From a virus: 34,200 nucleotides of DNA. This document shows, one piece after another, positions 7,669 through 13,580 of the stretch. Made by a program: the position numbers and the translations under genes. Under the pieces are notes generated by a model. That model saw only the letters and a list, made by a program, of their open reading frames with translations. It did no database searches and had not been told where the DNA came from. The stretch lies in the IMG/VR virus record IMGVR_UViG_3300036832_001210, positions 1 through 34,200 of that record. One strand, 5' to 3'. Positions within the stretch are counted from its first letter, which is position 1; every line of letters begins with the position of its first letter.

Positions 7669-7849
7669 GCATTTGCTCCGCTACTAGAATCTCGAGTGAT
7701 AGCACTTGGTTATCAGCTTTCTCAGCTGCCAGTATCCGGGTGACATAGCGCAATTCACGCTGGCGGTAACTGAGCAGCATCAACTGGGCCCTGACAGCCA
7801 TTTTCTCATACCGCAGCACTTTAGTTGCCAGCTCGTTTGTGTACCGCAA
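7634..7849 (-). CDS. Small helical, coiled-coil-like protein (about 71 aa, start uncertain)
   Basis: Frame with a TTG start at 7849 behind GGGAGAG, reading (M)RYTNELATKVLRYEKMAV and continuing as one long charged helix. Alternative starts are ATG 7897, which lacks a ribosome-binding site and overlaps the upstream gene by 77 bp, and ATG 7801. Its C-terminus (QMRERKQKRRAS) is very basic and overlaps the start of the 183-aa gene by 35 bp. The segment RELRYVTRILAAEK resembles the protein at 6035-6241. Coding is likely from composition and operon position, but the exact start is not settled. Confidence 0.45.
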   Translation of the reverse strand: MRYTNELATKVLRYEKMAVRAQLMLLSYRQRELRYVTRILAAEKADNQVLSLEILVAEQMRERKQKRRASR

Positions 7850-8099
7850 TTGTCTCTCCCGCTGGAGTTGTCGACATTCGCGTTGTGATCTTGGCACGGG
7901 CGGAGGCCGGCTCGAGGATAGCCGAAGCTACCGCCCTGCGAGCCCTCGCATGTTCCTTGGGATGGAGGTAGTTCTCGATCGCTGCACGCACGGTGATTGC
8001 CGCGGCAGTGATGACGTCCCAGCGCTCCGAGGCGGTCAGCTGGCCATCGTCGCCCTTTACCTGAATGGTGATTACGATGTTAACCCTGCTCTTCAGCAC
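7821..8099 (-). CDS. Hypothetical protein (92 aa, GTG start)
   Basis: A GTG start at 8097-8099 follows AGGAGAAGCAA, a clear ribosome-binding site. The protein begins with a beta-strand-like VNIVITIQVKGDDG, has a helix AAITVRAAIENYLHPKEH and an Ala/Arg-rich C-terminal part. It is soluble with no membrane segment. It lies in a compact leftward operon of small accessory genes. No family recognised. Confidence 0.55.
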   Translation of the reverse strand: MLKSRVNIVITIQVKGDDGQLTASERWDVITAAAITVRAAIENYLHPKEHARARRAVASAILEPASARAKITTRMSTTPAGETIAVHKRAGN

Positions 8100-8108
8100 T
8101 TGCTTCTC

Positions 8109-8327
8109 CTAGTGGGTTGTCTGGGATTCGATCGAGCCGGTTTGCTGCAGCTCATCCACGATTTGCAGCAGCACTTTTGCCAACGGCAGCATGTCCGCAG
8201 GCGCAACCGACATGATGGCGAAACACTCGTCTCGCTTGTCCAGCAGCTCGATGTGATAGTGGTCGCAGCCGGGGCAAACGTAGCCGTGCCAGCCTATGGC
8301 CAGCTGCGGCTCAGTGTTTGAAGCCAT
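8109..8327 (-). CDS. Small zinc-binding-like protein (72 aa)
   Basis: Start at ATG 8325-8327, 6 nt after GGGAGG and inside the last codons of the upstream gene. The sequence GWHGYVCPGCDHYHIELL contains C-x2-C followed by D-H-x-H, a plausible metal site often seen in tiny phage proteins. The rest is a helical C-terminus (MLPLAKVLLQIVDELQQ). Structural zinc binding is inferred; the function is unknown. Confidence 0.6.
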   Translation of the reverse strand: MASNTEPQLAIGWHGYVCPGCDHYHIELLDKRDECFAIMSVAPADMLPLAKVLLQIVDELQQTGSIESQTTH

Positions 8328-8604
8328 TGATTGCCTCCCTGACGCCATCCTGTATGGCCTGATTGCCGGCGACGCGACGGCCAAAATCGATGATGTCGCG
8401 GTGGATGCTGTCGAGCACATCGGTCAATGGCGCATTCTGATCGATGCCAATGTCCACCCCTCCAGTAATGATGCCGAAGCAGGCGACGAAGCCATATACG
8501 AACGAGACTTCATCAGGCGGAGGCTCACCGATCTTGCGCTGCGTCTTCACCGCGACTTCGAAGCATTTGTCGATATTGTTTCGCAGATCATAATTGTCCG
8601 GCAT
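8311..8604 (-). CDS. Hypothetical protein (97 aa)
   Basis: Start chosen at ATG 8602-8604 (MPDNYDLRNNIDKCF), 6 nt after GGAG; an upstream in-frame ATG at 8616 has no ribosome-binding site. A mixed alpha/beta, soluble protein containing SFVYGFVACFGIITGGVDIG and a C-terminal helix. Its 3' end carries the ribosome-binding site of the next gene. No family recognised. Confidence 0.55.
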   Translation of the reverse strand: MPDNYDLRNNIDKCFEVAVKTQRKIGEPPPDEVSFVYGFVACFGIITGGVDIGIDQNAPLTDVLDSIHRDIIDFGRRVAGNQAIQDGVREAINGFKH

Positions 8605-8628
8605 CTGGCTCTCCATTCATGTTTTCGG

Positions 8629-8991
8629 TCAAACCAAAGTCGATGGCGGCAATGGTATCGGTTCTTCTAGGCTTTTCCATAAATGTAAGCAGTACGGATG
8701 ATGATTAACGTAGGTCGATTTCGGCGGATGCAGCTGCATCACGGCCTCTTCTTCGTCCCAGAACAGGTCTTTGACGAAGCACATCTCGGTCCAGTTCGGC
8801 ATCCGCCGGTTGATTGAAACCGAGACATGCTCCCAGCCAAATTTCGAATCGGTACCGGAGGACATAATCACCAGCTCACAGCCGCATGGACCCTGTATCC
8901 GGAATGCACCGTGACGCTCATCGGGCTGGCTTTCATAAGGGCCATAGCGAAGACGGCCATTCTCCAGCGATGCGGAAAGCTGCGATTTCAT
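8629..8991 (-). CDS. DUF7694-like phage protein (120 aa)
   Basis: Start at MKSQLSASLENGR (ATG 8989-8991), close to the stop of the upstream gene. The core CGCELVIMSSGTDSKFGWEH, then VSINRRMPNWTEMCFVKDLF and WDEEEAVMQLHPPKSTYVN, ending HHPYCLHLWKS, matches a widespread small phage protein ('W.EM..vK..FW..ee.v.Q.Hp...yvn.hp.cLHlW') of unknown function that I associate with DUF7694. The resemblance is strong over about 80 residues. The role in phage biology is not known. Confidence 0.75.
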   Translation of the reverse strand: MKSQLSASLENGRLRYGPYESQPDERHGAFRIQGPCGCELVIMSSGTDSKFGWEHVSVSINRRMPNWTEMCFVKDLFWDEEEAVMQLHPPKSTYVNHHPYCLHLWKSLEEPIPLPPSTLV

Positions 8992-8995
8992 GGGC

Positions 8996-9250
8996 TCACA
9001 TCCATGGCTGTTCCTCGCCCTCGATCTTGAGCTCTTCCGGCCATGCCGGCAAGACACCGTGCTTCGTGCGCCAGTCATCGACCAGCCACAGGAATCGGCA
9101 GAGCAGGAGCGCCGGCTCCTCTTCCGCCTCAAGGCGACGAACGCGCGTTTCGTTGTTGCGATCACTGCCAACATAACCTAGCAGCAGCGCAAACTGGGTG
9201 CGGGTGAGCTCGAACTTTTTCCGGTACTCGTGGATGTCATCACCGGTCAT
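8996..9250 (-). CDS. HTH-like regulator candidate (84 aa)
   Basis: An 84-aa protein whose N-terminal half, YRKKFELTRTQFALLLGY, resembles the first helices of Cro/XRE-type helix-turn-helix proteins ('r..l.ltr.eFA.llGy'). RVRRLEAEEEPALLLCRFLW then supplies a further helix. The recognition helix is not clearly canonical, so this may be a degenerate or specialised HTH. It overlaps neighbouring genes by 4 nt (upstream side) and is only 5 nt from the DUF7694-like gene. Autonomous regulatory function is inferred. Confidence 0.5.
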   Translation of the reverse strand: MTGDDIHEYRKKFELTRTQFALLLGYVGSDRNNETRVRRLEAEEEPALLLCRFLWLVDDWRTKHGVLPAWPEELKIEGEEQPWM

Positions 9251-9465
9251 GCGAGATTCCCTTTTGCTTCACCAATCATCATGCGATGGCAATCGACCTT
9301 GCGGGCGAAGATGTGCAGCGCATTGGCTCGATCGGAGCCCAGATGGGTGAGACACACCTGCGTCGGGTCAGAGACGATACTGAAGACCAGCGTATAGCCG
9401 CCGCGGCTTTCCCGCAGCGACATTCGCAGGCCGCCGACAACCACTGTCCACAGATTGACGCTCAT
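9247..9465 (-). CDS. Hypothetical protein (72 aa)
   Basis: The start is the ATG at 9463-9465 (MSVNLWTVVVGGLRMSL), which overlaps the upstream TGA and lies 6 nt after AGGGG. Another in-frame ATG two codons earlier is too close to that site. The sequence is beta-rich (YTLVFSIVSDPTQVCLTHLG), then a helix (NALHIFARKVDCHRMMIGEA). No family recognised. Confidence 0.5.
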   Translation of the reverse strand: MSVNLWTVVVGGLRMSLRESRGGYTLVFSIVSDPTQVCLTHLGSDRANALHIFARKVDCHRMMIGEAKGNLA

Positions 9466-9707
9466 ATCCATCCCCTCACAACGGCATAGAGAACCCACCT
9501 ATCGTAGCCGGTAGGAAACAGACCCATCGAACGAAACAACGTCTCGTATTGATAGATTTGACGGGCCAGATAGAGCGAACGAACATGCCGAACGCCCCAT
9601 ATCCGATAATACCATGCGGCTGCCGGCGGCAGGCTCCAGTGATGGAACTCGCCGTCCGCCAACCACTTCCTGTCTTCATCCGTCCGGATGTAAGGGGCGA
9701 TCATCAT
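9462..9707 (-). CDS. Hypothetical protein (81 aa)
   Basis: ATG at 9705-9707 overlaps the upstream stop (ATGA). The product begins MIAPYIRTDEDRKWLADGEF and contains aromatic-rich WYYRIWGVRHVRSLYLARQI. An earlier in-frame extension is rejected because it would lie across two other genes. Soluble, no signal. No recognisable family. Confidence 0.5.
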   Translation of the reverse strand: MMIAPYIRTDEDRKWLADGEFHHWSLPPAAAWYYRIWGVRHVRSLYLARQIYQYETLFRSMGLFPTGYDRWVLYAVVRGWI

Positions 9708-9889
9708 TTTTTCTCTGGGTTGCGCATCAGCTCGTTGAGCGGCTTGGCGTTGGCGAACGTCACGGTCGCAATGCCGCGCTCGTTCAGCCGGAACAGCATG
9801 CCGGTGAGATCGAGCTCGTCCGGATAGAGCGGGCCTTTGACCACGCTCCGTCCGTCGAGATAGTCGATCGTGACCCACATCGCGGCCAT
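9704..9889 (-). CDS. Hypothetical protein (61 aa)
   Basis: ATG at 9887-9889 overlaps the preceding stop (TGATG). The product MAAMWVTIDYLDGRSVVKG continues with a beta-rich core ending in FANAKPLNELMRNPEKK. The size suggests a single small beta domain. It is part of a chain of overlapping small genes and has no recognisable family. Confidence 0.5.
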   Translation of the reverse strand: MAAMWVTIDYLDGRSVVKGPLYPDELDLTGMLFRLNERGIATVTFANAKPLNELMRNPEKK

Positions 9890-10107
9890 CAGGGCAGACT
9901 CAGAGCGTCGACCTTGGCACCCGCGGTGTCGATATAGCTGCAGGCCTTTTCCCAAGCATGGGCGGCGCCCTTGTCGCCCCAGTTGGAACGGAGATGCTCG
10001 GCCTTCTCGCTGGCGATGTCCGAGAGCATCGACAGCACACAGTATAGGCCGTGGCGGTCGATCATCGCCTCGAGCTCCGGAAGGTCGTCCTTGCTGGTCT
10101 TGCTCAT
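9889..10107 (-). CDS. Small helical phage protein (72 aa)
   Basis: A 72-aa, all-helical protein: ELEAMIDRHGLYCVLSMLSD, then IASEKAEHLRSNWGDKGAA and AWEKACSYIDTAGAK. The 'D..GL..VL..LS.IA.eKAeHlr.nW.D...A..W....' pattern is a familiar small phage protein of unknown role. ATGA overlap with the upstream gene. Function unknown. Confidence 0.6.
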   Translation of the reverse strand: MSKTSKDDLPELEAMIDRHGLYCVLSMLSDIASEKAEHLRSNWGDKGAAHAWEKACSYIDTAGAKVDALSLP

Positions 10108-10394
10108 GCTGCCTCCTTGACGGCTTTGCCGTTGCGGGCGACGACGCGCACGGTCTGCGTCTCGGTCACCTTGGTATTCGCGGTGATGAATTGACGCGAC
10201 AGGTGCTCGCGCACGGCGGCCATGTCGAGCGTCTCGCGCTCGGAGGTGCTGACAGTAGCGCGGAACACTTCGCCCTCATAGGCACCGTCGCCGGCATCCT
10301 TGAGCGCATCCTTGATGGCCTTCGCCTGCTTCTCAAGGTCGGCAATTTCGGCGAGGAGGTAGCCAAGGCGGTCGATCTGAAGATTGTTGGACAT
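10104..10394 (-). CDS. Coiled-coil phage protein (96 aa)
   Basis: A 96-aa protein with an N-terminal coiled coil (YLLAEIADLEKQAKAIKDAL) and a C-terminal strand-rich part (TETQTVRVVARNGKAV). The middle, GEVFRATVSTSERETLDM followed by AAVREHLS, resembles small phage proteins near recombination genes, but I cannot assign a family. It starts behind GGAGCATCACC, the near-constant Shine-Dalgarno leader of this phage. Its leader contains the first copy of the GNRA-hairpin element (10422-10461), so its expression may be controlled by that structure. Confidence 0.6.
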   Translation of the reverse strand: MSNNLQIDRLGYLLAEIADLEKQAKAIKDALKDAGDGAYEGEVFRATVSTSERETLDMAAVREHLSRQFITANTKVTETQTVRVVARNGKAVKEAA

Positions 10395-10421
10395 GGTGTG
10401 ATGCTCCGGAGGCGGGATGCC

Positions 10422-10461
10422 CCTCTAATGCCCCAAGCCCGGTAGCCTTGCGGCGCCGGGC
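10422..10461 (-). ncRNA. GNRA-hairpin leader element, copy 1
   Basis: On the leftward transcript: outer stem GCCCGG/CCGGGC (10456-10461 with 10437-10442), one unpaired C on the 5' side, inner stem GCC/GGC, GCAA tetraloop, TA bulge on the 3' side, then the tail TTGGGGCATTAGAGG. It lies 28 nt before the start of the 96-aa gene. The same architecture occurs at 14093, 15271 and 15467. Confidence 0.65.
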
Positions 10462-10482
10462 AGGAGGCGATATGCCTAAATT

Positions 10483-10626
10483 CTAGAACTTTGCGACGTA
10501 GTTGCTGGCGGCGAGAACTGCCTTGGCGTAGCTGGAGAAGATGAGCCCGGAACGCTCGACAACGTTTTCGCCATCCCAGAGTATCCACTCGAATTTGCCT
10601 GCGTTGCTCCAGACGGTGACGGTCAT
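10483..10626 (-). CDS. Small hypothetical protein (47 aa)
   Basis: A 47-aa protein, MTVTVWSNAGKFEWILWDGE continuing NVVERSGLIFSSYAKA, ending in NYVAKF. It begins directly after the sequence AGGAGCATCAC, and a complete promoter-hairpin cassette lies upstream, so expression is very likely. A small beta domain; no family recognised. Confidence 0.65.
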   Translation of the reverse strand: MTVTVWSNAGKFEWILWDGENVVERSGLIFSSYAKAVLAASNYVAKF

Positions 10627-10640
10627 GTGATGCTCCTAAA

Positions 10641-10657
10641 CGAGCCCCAATGGCTCG
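10641..10657 (-). promoter_or_regulatory. 5'-terminal mRNA hairpin (copy A)
   Basis: On the transcript: CGAGCC-ATTGG-GGCTCG, a 6-bp stem with a 5-nt loop. It starts 8 nt after the -10 hexamer, that is at the expected transcription start, and lies 15 nt upstream of the ATG of the 47-aa gene, just before AGGAGCATCAC. Confidence 0.7.
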
Positions 10658-10665
10658 ACCCCCGT

Positions 10666-10706
10666 GTTGTCTCATATCCCGCGGAATAGGTCAACAGCTC
10701 GTTGAC
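10666..10706 (-). promoter_or_regulatory. Promoter with overlapping 17-bp operator (copy A)
   Basis: The dyad GTCAAC-AGCTC-GTTGAC occupies 10690-10706. Its left half supplies a leftward -35 TTGACC (10689-10694), followed by 17 bp and the -10 GACAAC (10666-10671), with a conserved TATGA just before it. A repressor bound to the dyad would cover the -35. It drives the 47-aa gene and probably genes further left. Confidence 0.65.
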
Positions 10707-10725
10707 CAGATATCCCCAGCATGCT

Positions 10726-10974
10726 TCACAGCTGGTTGACAATACCTTCGGCGATCGTCTCGAGCTCGGCCGCCACCTGCCGTAGGCGTTTAATGCGGTC
10801 GCTATGCTCTTCCATAGCCTTGTTGATCGAGCCGCCCTGATAGTCCCGGGCATTCGGCCAGACGCGCCCAGCGGCCTCTATGGCCCGGGAAACGGCCTGC
10901 TTGGCGTCGATGTAGGTCTCGAGCAACTCGGACGGCATGGTGCCAGTCAGCTTGCTGACGCGAGGTATTTCCAT
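10726..10974 (-). CDS. Helical hypothetical protein (82 aa)
   Basis: Start at MEIPRVSKLTGTMPSELLET (ATG 10972-10974) directly after GGAGCATCAC. The product is helical with two amphipathic segments (SRAIEAAGRVW and DRIKRLRQVAAELETIA) and looks like a small coiled-coil protein. Its end is adjacent to an operator half-site and the promoter of the next gene. No family recognised. Confidence 0.6.
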   Translation of the reverse strand: MEIPRVSKLTGTMPSELLETYIDAKQAVSRAIEAAGRVWPNARDYQGGSINKAMEEHSDRIKRLRQVAAELETIAEGIVNQL

Positions 10975-11005
10975 GTGATGCTCCTGTTCGAGGGGAAAGA
11001 GGGGT

Positions 11006-11029
11006 GGGGCGCCCCCGTAGGGACGCCCC
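11006..11029 (-). terminator. Very stable hairpin with UACG loop between genes
   Basis: A 10-bp stem GGGGCGTCCC / GGGGCGCCCC (one wobble pair) closes a TACG tetraloop. With its C-G closing pair this is the cUACGg type, an exceptionally stable RNA loop. It begins 7 nt after the stop of the DUF6011-like gene. There is no U-run after it, so it may act as an mRNA 3'-end stabiliser or processing barrier rather than an intrinsic terminator. Confidence 0.5.
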
Positions 11030-11035
11030 GGCGCG

Positions 11036-11923
11036 CTACCATCCGAACTTTTGCGCGCAGATCGGGCCAATACCGCGGTTCTTCCACTCCGACCGCAGCG
11101 TCGCGTTGCAAACACAACATACGCCAGTGGTCTGGCCGTAGACCTTGGCTGCTTCGGCCGGGTCGGCAACGAACGCCAGCACCTTGGCCTGCTGCTCGGC
11201 CGAGCAAACCTGCTGAGCGACAAACCGGCCGCCAGCAATCTTGCCCAGATACTCCTCGCCGTCCTTGACGTACAAGGCGCCGGGATTCTTGCTCGTCGCC
11301 TTGGCCGGGCTGATCGTGATGCCCCCGATCGTGATCTTGGGCGTCTTCCGGGTCAGACCGTTCGCGGCGATATAGGCGGCAGCCGTGTCGAAAGCCGCCT
11401 TCAACCGATCAACGCCCTCAGATGCCACCTGCGGCGCGTTCTGCTGGCGCTGGGTGCGTTCCTGAGCGCGGACGGTGTCACGGTCCACGCAGCGCTGGAC
11501 CGCAGCCAGCTGGCCTTCCGTCAGGCTGCCAAAGCGGGCGACTGCTTCACGCAGCTTAGCGGCGAAGTCAAAGCTGTCGGCCTTGGCGACAATCCAAGCC
11601 GCGGCGACCGGCTGAGCGGCAGCGAAGTCATCCCAAGCCGTGGCAGCGGCAGCCACCTTGCGGTCAGCGGCGCGCTCGCGATTCGCGACGCGAGCCTCCG
11701 GGGAAGTCTTGAAGGTCTTGCGGCCGGCGCCACGGCAGGCGAAGCAGGCACCCCAGCGGGTCTGGCCAGAGCCGCGACACTTGTGGCACGTCTGGACGTA
11801 CTCGGGGGCAGTGACCTTGGCGACGTACTCACGGGCGGCCGGACGATCGACCACGGCGGTCGTACGTACCGGGCCGGTGTCGCCGGTAAACAAGTTCTCC
11901 AAGGTGTCGTTGAAGTCAGGCAT
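11036..11923 (-). CDS. DnaJ-type zinc-knuckle + DUF6011-like protein (295 aa)
   Basis: The start is ATG 11921-11923 (MPDFNDTLENLF), 6 nt after GGAG. Domains: an N-terminal two-knuckle zinc module CHKCRGSGQTRWGACFACRG around residues 45-65, as in DnaJ cysteine-rich repeats; a helical Ala-rich middle; a strand-rich segment (KITIGGITISPAK) with YVKDGEEYLGKIAGGRF; and a C-terminal DUF6011-type finger CCVCNATLRSEWKNRGIGP followed by ICAQKFGW. The last motif, 'C.CgR.L....S...GiGP.Ca..', is frequent in phage and plasmid proteins linked to DNA metabolism. It begins a transcription unit with its own promoter, operator and 5' hairpin. Nucleic-acid binding is likely; the precise job is unknown. Confidence 0.7.
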   Translation of the reverse strand: MPDFNDTLENLFTGDTGPVRTTAVVDRPAAREYVAKVTAPEYVQTCHKCRGSGQTRWGACFACRGAGRKTFKTSPEARVANRERAADRKVAAAATAWDDFAAAQPVAAAWIVAKADSFDFAAKLREAVARFGSLTEGQLAAVQRCVDRDTVRAQERTQRQQNAPQVASEGVDRLKAAFDTAAAYIAANGLTRKTPKITIGGITISPAKATSKNPGALYVKDGEEYLGKIAGGRFVAQQVCSAEQQAKVLAFVADPAEAAKVYGQTTGVCCVCNATLRSEWKNRGIGPICAQKFGW

Positions 11924-11936
11924 GAAAATCTCCAAT

Positions 11937-11953
11937 CGAGCCCCAATGGCTCA
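11937..11953 (-). promoter_or_regulatory. 5'-terminal mRNA hairpin (copy B)
   Basis: On the transcript: TGAGCC-ATTGG-GGCTCG, with a wobble closing pair. It starts 7 nt after the -10 hexamer GACAAG and is followed by TTGGAG and the ATG of the DUF6011-like gene. Confidence 0.65.
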
Positions 11954-11960
11954 GAGCAGT

Positions 11961-12001
11961 CTTGTCTCATATCCGGCGCGCCCTGTCAACACGACGTTGA
12001 C
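11961..12001 (-). promoter_or_regulatory. Promoter with overlapping 17-bp operator (copy B)
   Basis: Dyad GTCAAC-ACGAC-GTTGAC at 11985-12001. Leftward -35 TTGACA (11984-11989), a 17-bp spacer, -10 GACAAG (11961-11966) preceded by the same TATGA as copies A and E. Drives the DUF6011-like gene. Confidence 0.65.
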
Positions 12002-12152
12002 CTCTATGAACAAGTTCTTTGGCAGCCTGCCGATTAACCGGCTTAATATGCCGGGTGCTGCGATCGGCCGATCTGATCTTTCCGACCCAGAAGCGCGCTT
12101 CATGCGCAGCGGCGTCGCACTCTTGACGTCGCTGCTGCTTGCTCCGTTTCAT
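11967..12152 (-). CDS. Small basic protein (61 aa), coupled to a leader peptide
   Basis: ATG at 12150-12152 overlaps the stop of a 15-codon leader frame (ATGA). The product MKRSKQQRRQECDAAAHEAR, then FWVGKIRSADRSTRH, is very basic and Arg-rich, suggesting nucleic-acid or ribosome binding. Its C-terminus runs into the promoter of the next transcription unit: its stop lies within the spacer between -35 and -10. No own ribosome-binding site is visible, so translation probably depends on the leader. No family recognised. Confidence 0.5.
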   Translation of the reverse strand: MKRSKQQRRQECDAAAHEARFWVGKIRSADRSTRHIKPVNRQAAKELVHRGQRRVDRARRI

Positions 12153-12196
12153 AGGGTCACGATGATGTGGTAGCGGGTGGAGCGGCTGTAGGACAT
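12149..12196 (-). CDS. 15-residue leader peptide
   Basis: A 15-codon frame, MSYSRSTRYHIIVTL, directly behind GGAGAATCAC and the 5' hairpin of promoter C. It therefore owns the only good ribosome-binding site of the unit. Its stop overlaps the ATG of the 61-aa basic protein, so it can act as a coupling or regulatory leader. Confidence 0.45.
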   Translation of the reverse strand: MSYSRSTRYHIIVTL

Positions 12197-12210
12197 GTGA
12201 TTCTCCGGGT

Positions 12211-12227
12211 CGAGCCCCAATGGCTCG
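12211..12227 (-). promoter_or_regulatory. 5'-terminal mRNA hairpin (copy C)
   Basis: CGAGCC-ATTGG-GGCTCG on the leftward transcript, 8 nt after -10 CATATG and just before CCGGAGAATCAC-ATG. Confidence 0.7.
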
Positions 12228-12235
12228 TGGGAGTA

Positions 12236-12276
12236 CATATGGGCGCTCCGGAGACGGATGCCAACACTGCGTTGAC
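12236..12276 (-). promoter_or_regulatory. Promoter with overlapping operator (copy C)
   Basis: Dyad GCCAAC-ACTGC-GTTGAC at 12260-12276 (one mismatch to consensus). Leftward -35 TTGGCA (12259-12264), 17 bp, -10 CATATG (12236-12241), the best -10 of the set. Drives the 15-aa leader and the 61-aa basic protein. Confidence 0.65.
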
Positions 12277-12302
12277 ACCCGCCGCCGTTAGTCACGCAAA
12301 CG

Positions 12303-12665
12303 TCAGGGGGTGACGTTGGTGAAACCAATTCCGACGCCCGCACCAACATTGGTGCTGTTGCCGGCAGTGATTGCCGCACCGTTGCCGATGCTGAACGCAC
12401 CGGAAGCGGAGTTGCTCTGGCCGGCACTTGCGCCGACACCAGCCGACAGACCACCGGCCGGAGTGGCAACGGCAAAGCCGGAGCCGAGGCTGGTGTTGTG
12501 GCCGGTCGCCACGCTTCCCGCCGCCGCCGTACCCGCAGTGAGCGAGCCAGCGTTGGTGGTCACATGGCCGAAATTAAACCCCGTTCCGACCGCGAGGGTG
12601 CTATCGGCTTGCGCCGAGAACGCCGTCAATGCCAAGATCGAGGCACTTAGCAACAGTTTCTTCAT
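12303..12665 (-). CDS. Exported Gly/Ala-rich protein (120 aa)
   Basis: Signal peptide MKKLLLSASILALTAFSAQA, cleavage before DSTL. The mature part is a repetitive Gly/Ala/Ser/Thr/Asn chain (ASGAFSIGNGAAITAGN, GAGVGIGF) with the alternating pattern of a beta-solenoid or adhesin-like surface protein. A Shine-Dalgarno (AGAGGAG) precedes the ATG. It follows the larger exported protein at 12734-13546 and is expressed within the early region, away from the virion genes. This suggests modification of the infected cell's envelope rather than a virion part, but that is inference. Confidence 0.65.
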   Translation of the reverse strand: MKKLLLSASILALTAFSAQADSTLAVGTGFNFGHVTTNAGSLTAGTAAAGSVATGHNTSLGSGFAVATPAGGLSAGVGASAGQSNSASGAFSIGNGAAITAGNSTNVGAGVGIGFTNVTP

Positions 12666-12694
12666 TCCGTACTCCTCTTAAGCTGCCCAGAAAC

Positions 12695-12727
12695 CACGCC
12701 CGCACGCGGCAGCATCGTCCGGGCGTG
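12695..12727 (-). promoter_or_regulatory. Hairpin in the gap between two exported-protein genes
   Basis: An 8-bp perfect stem CACGCCCG / CGGGCGTG closes a 17-nt loop. It lies between the stop at 12734 and the ATG at 12665. No U-run follows, so it is more likely a translation- or stability-related structure than an intrinsic terminator. Confidence 0.45.
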
Positions 12728-12733
12728 TCCGAA

Positions 12734-13546
12734 TCACTGATTGCTGCCCGCATCCACCGAGGCTGCCTTCGCGCCGTCCGCGGGCGGCGGGTCGACCTTC
12801 AGTCTGGTCGGCACCGGCTTTGGCTTCGACGACGTGACATGCGCCGTCACCACCTTCACCGATCGCTCACCAGCCCATCGCACGCAGTGCTGGGCCGCCG
12901 CGTCATAGTCGTTGCAGAGGTGCTCGCGCTGATTACGGCCGTCGACCAGCATGACAGGAACGTGCCTGCCAGTCGGTTCGGCAGACGCGAACGTGCTGAT
13001 GGGCGGACCAGCGAGCGGCGCCGGATAGCCATAGCCAACCGGTGCCACCACAGGCACGTATTGCACGCAGACCTCTGGCATCGCTCTTGCGATGTCGGGG
13101 TTGAGGCACAGACGCGCGACGGCAGCCTTCTTGAGGCCCATGCTCCATAAGGTTCTGGCATCGAGCCGTGCGGCGCAGCCGGGGTCAGGGACGGTCGTTC
13201 CAAAACTGAGACCGGTGCCCACGAAAGACCCACCGCCGGAAACGCTCCCAAGACACGTCTCCAATCCGGCCGCGGCGAGCCCGGGCGAGAAAACACTCGG
13301 GACGTTGCGGATGGTAGAGGTGCCTGTCTGATTGATGGTCTGGACGGCGGGAGTGCCGGCGACATTCACCGTGGCGGACGGATTACCGCCAGTGCCGCCC
13401 TGCCCAGAGATGGCAACAGCCTTGGAAGACGAGGCCGAGCTCGAATTGGCAATGCCGGTGCCAACCCCTATTGCCGTGTTGTCACCTGCGATCGCAGGCA
13501 CAGTTGTAACCACCGCGAGAATCGCGGCTAGCGTAATCCTGTTCAT
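12734..13546 (-). CDS. Exported protein with conserved double-cysteine core (270 aa)
   Basis: Start at MNRITLAAILAVVTTVPAIA (ATG 13544-13546) behind AGGGGAA; the signal peptide ends before GDNT. A Ser/Gly-rich linker is followed by LETCLGSVSGGGSFVGTGLS, then TVPDPGCAARLDARTLWSMG, RLCLNPDIARAMPEVCVQY and a proline-rich C-terminus with HLCNDYDAAAQHCVRWAG. The 'CLGS..G.....G.g.S.G.T..D..C..RLDAR.L..MG...aA..RLC.....r.AMP.vC' core is one I have seen in secreted proteins of phages of Gram-negative bacteria, without known function. Several Cys pairs could form disulfides in the periplasm. An envelope-acting role (exclusion, lysis aid, receptor masking) is possible but unproven. Confidence 0.65.
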   Translation of the reverse strand: MNRITLAAILAVVTTVPAIAGDNTAIGVGTGIANSSSASSSKAVAISGQGGTGGNPSATVNVAGTPAVQTINQTGTSTIRNVPSVFSPGLAAAGLETCLGSVSGGGSFVGTGLSFGTTVPDPGCAARLDARTLWSMGLKKAAVARLCLNPDIARAMPEVCVQYVPVVAPVGYGYPAPLAGPPISTFASAEPTGRHVPVMLVDGRNQREHLCNDYDAAAQHCVRWAGERSVKVVTAHVTSSKPKPVPTRLKVDPPPADGAKAASVDAGSNQ

Positions 13547-13580
13547 TTTGATAAGTTCCCCTGTGTTAAACCGGTTGAAG

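Noticed and set aside
7850-7897. Upstream extension of the small helical gene to an ATG at 7897.
   Set aside because: No ribosome-binding site and a large overlap with a well-supported gene; the TTG at 7849 behind GGGAGAG is preferred.
10726-10740. A further operator copy near 10725-10740 (GTTGAC half-site).
   Set aside because: Only one half matches and it lies inside the coding end of the 82-aa gene; likely chance.
11051-12037. A 328-codon rightward frame opposite the DUF6011-like gene.
   Set aside because: Antisense shadow of a gene with clear zinc-finger motifs; it would also run across promoter B.
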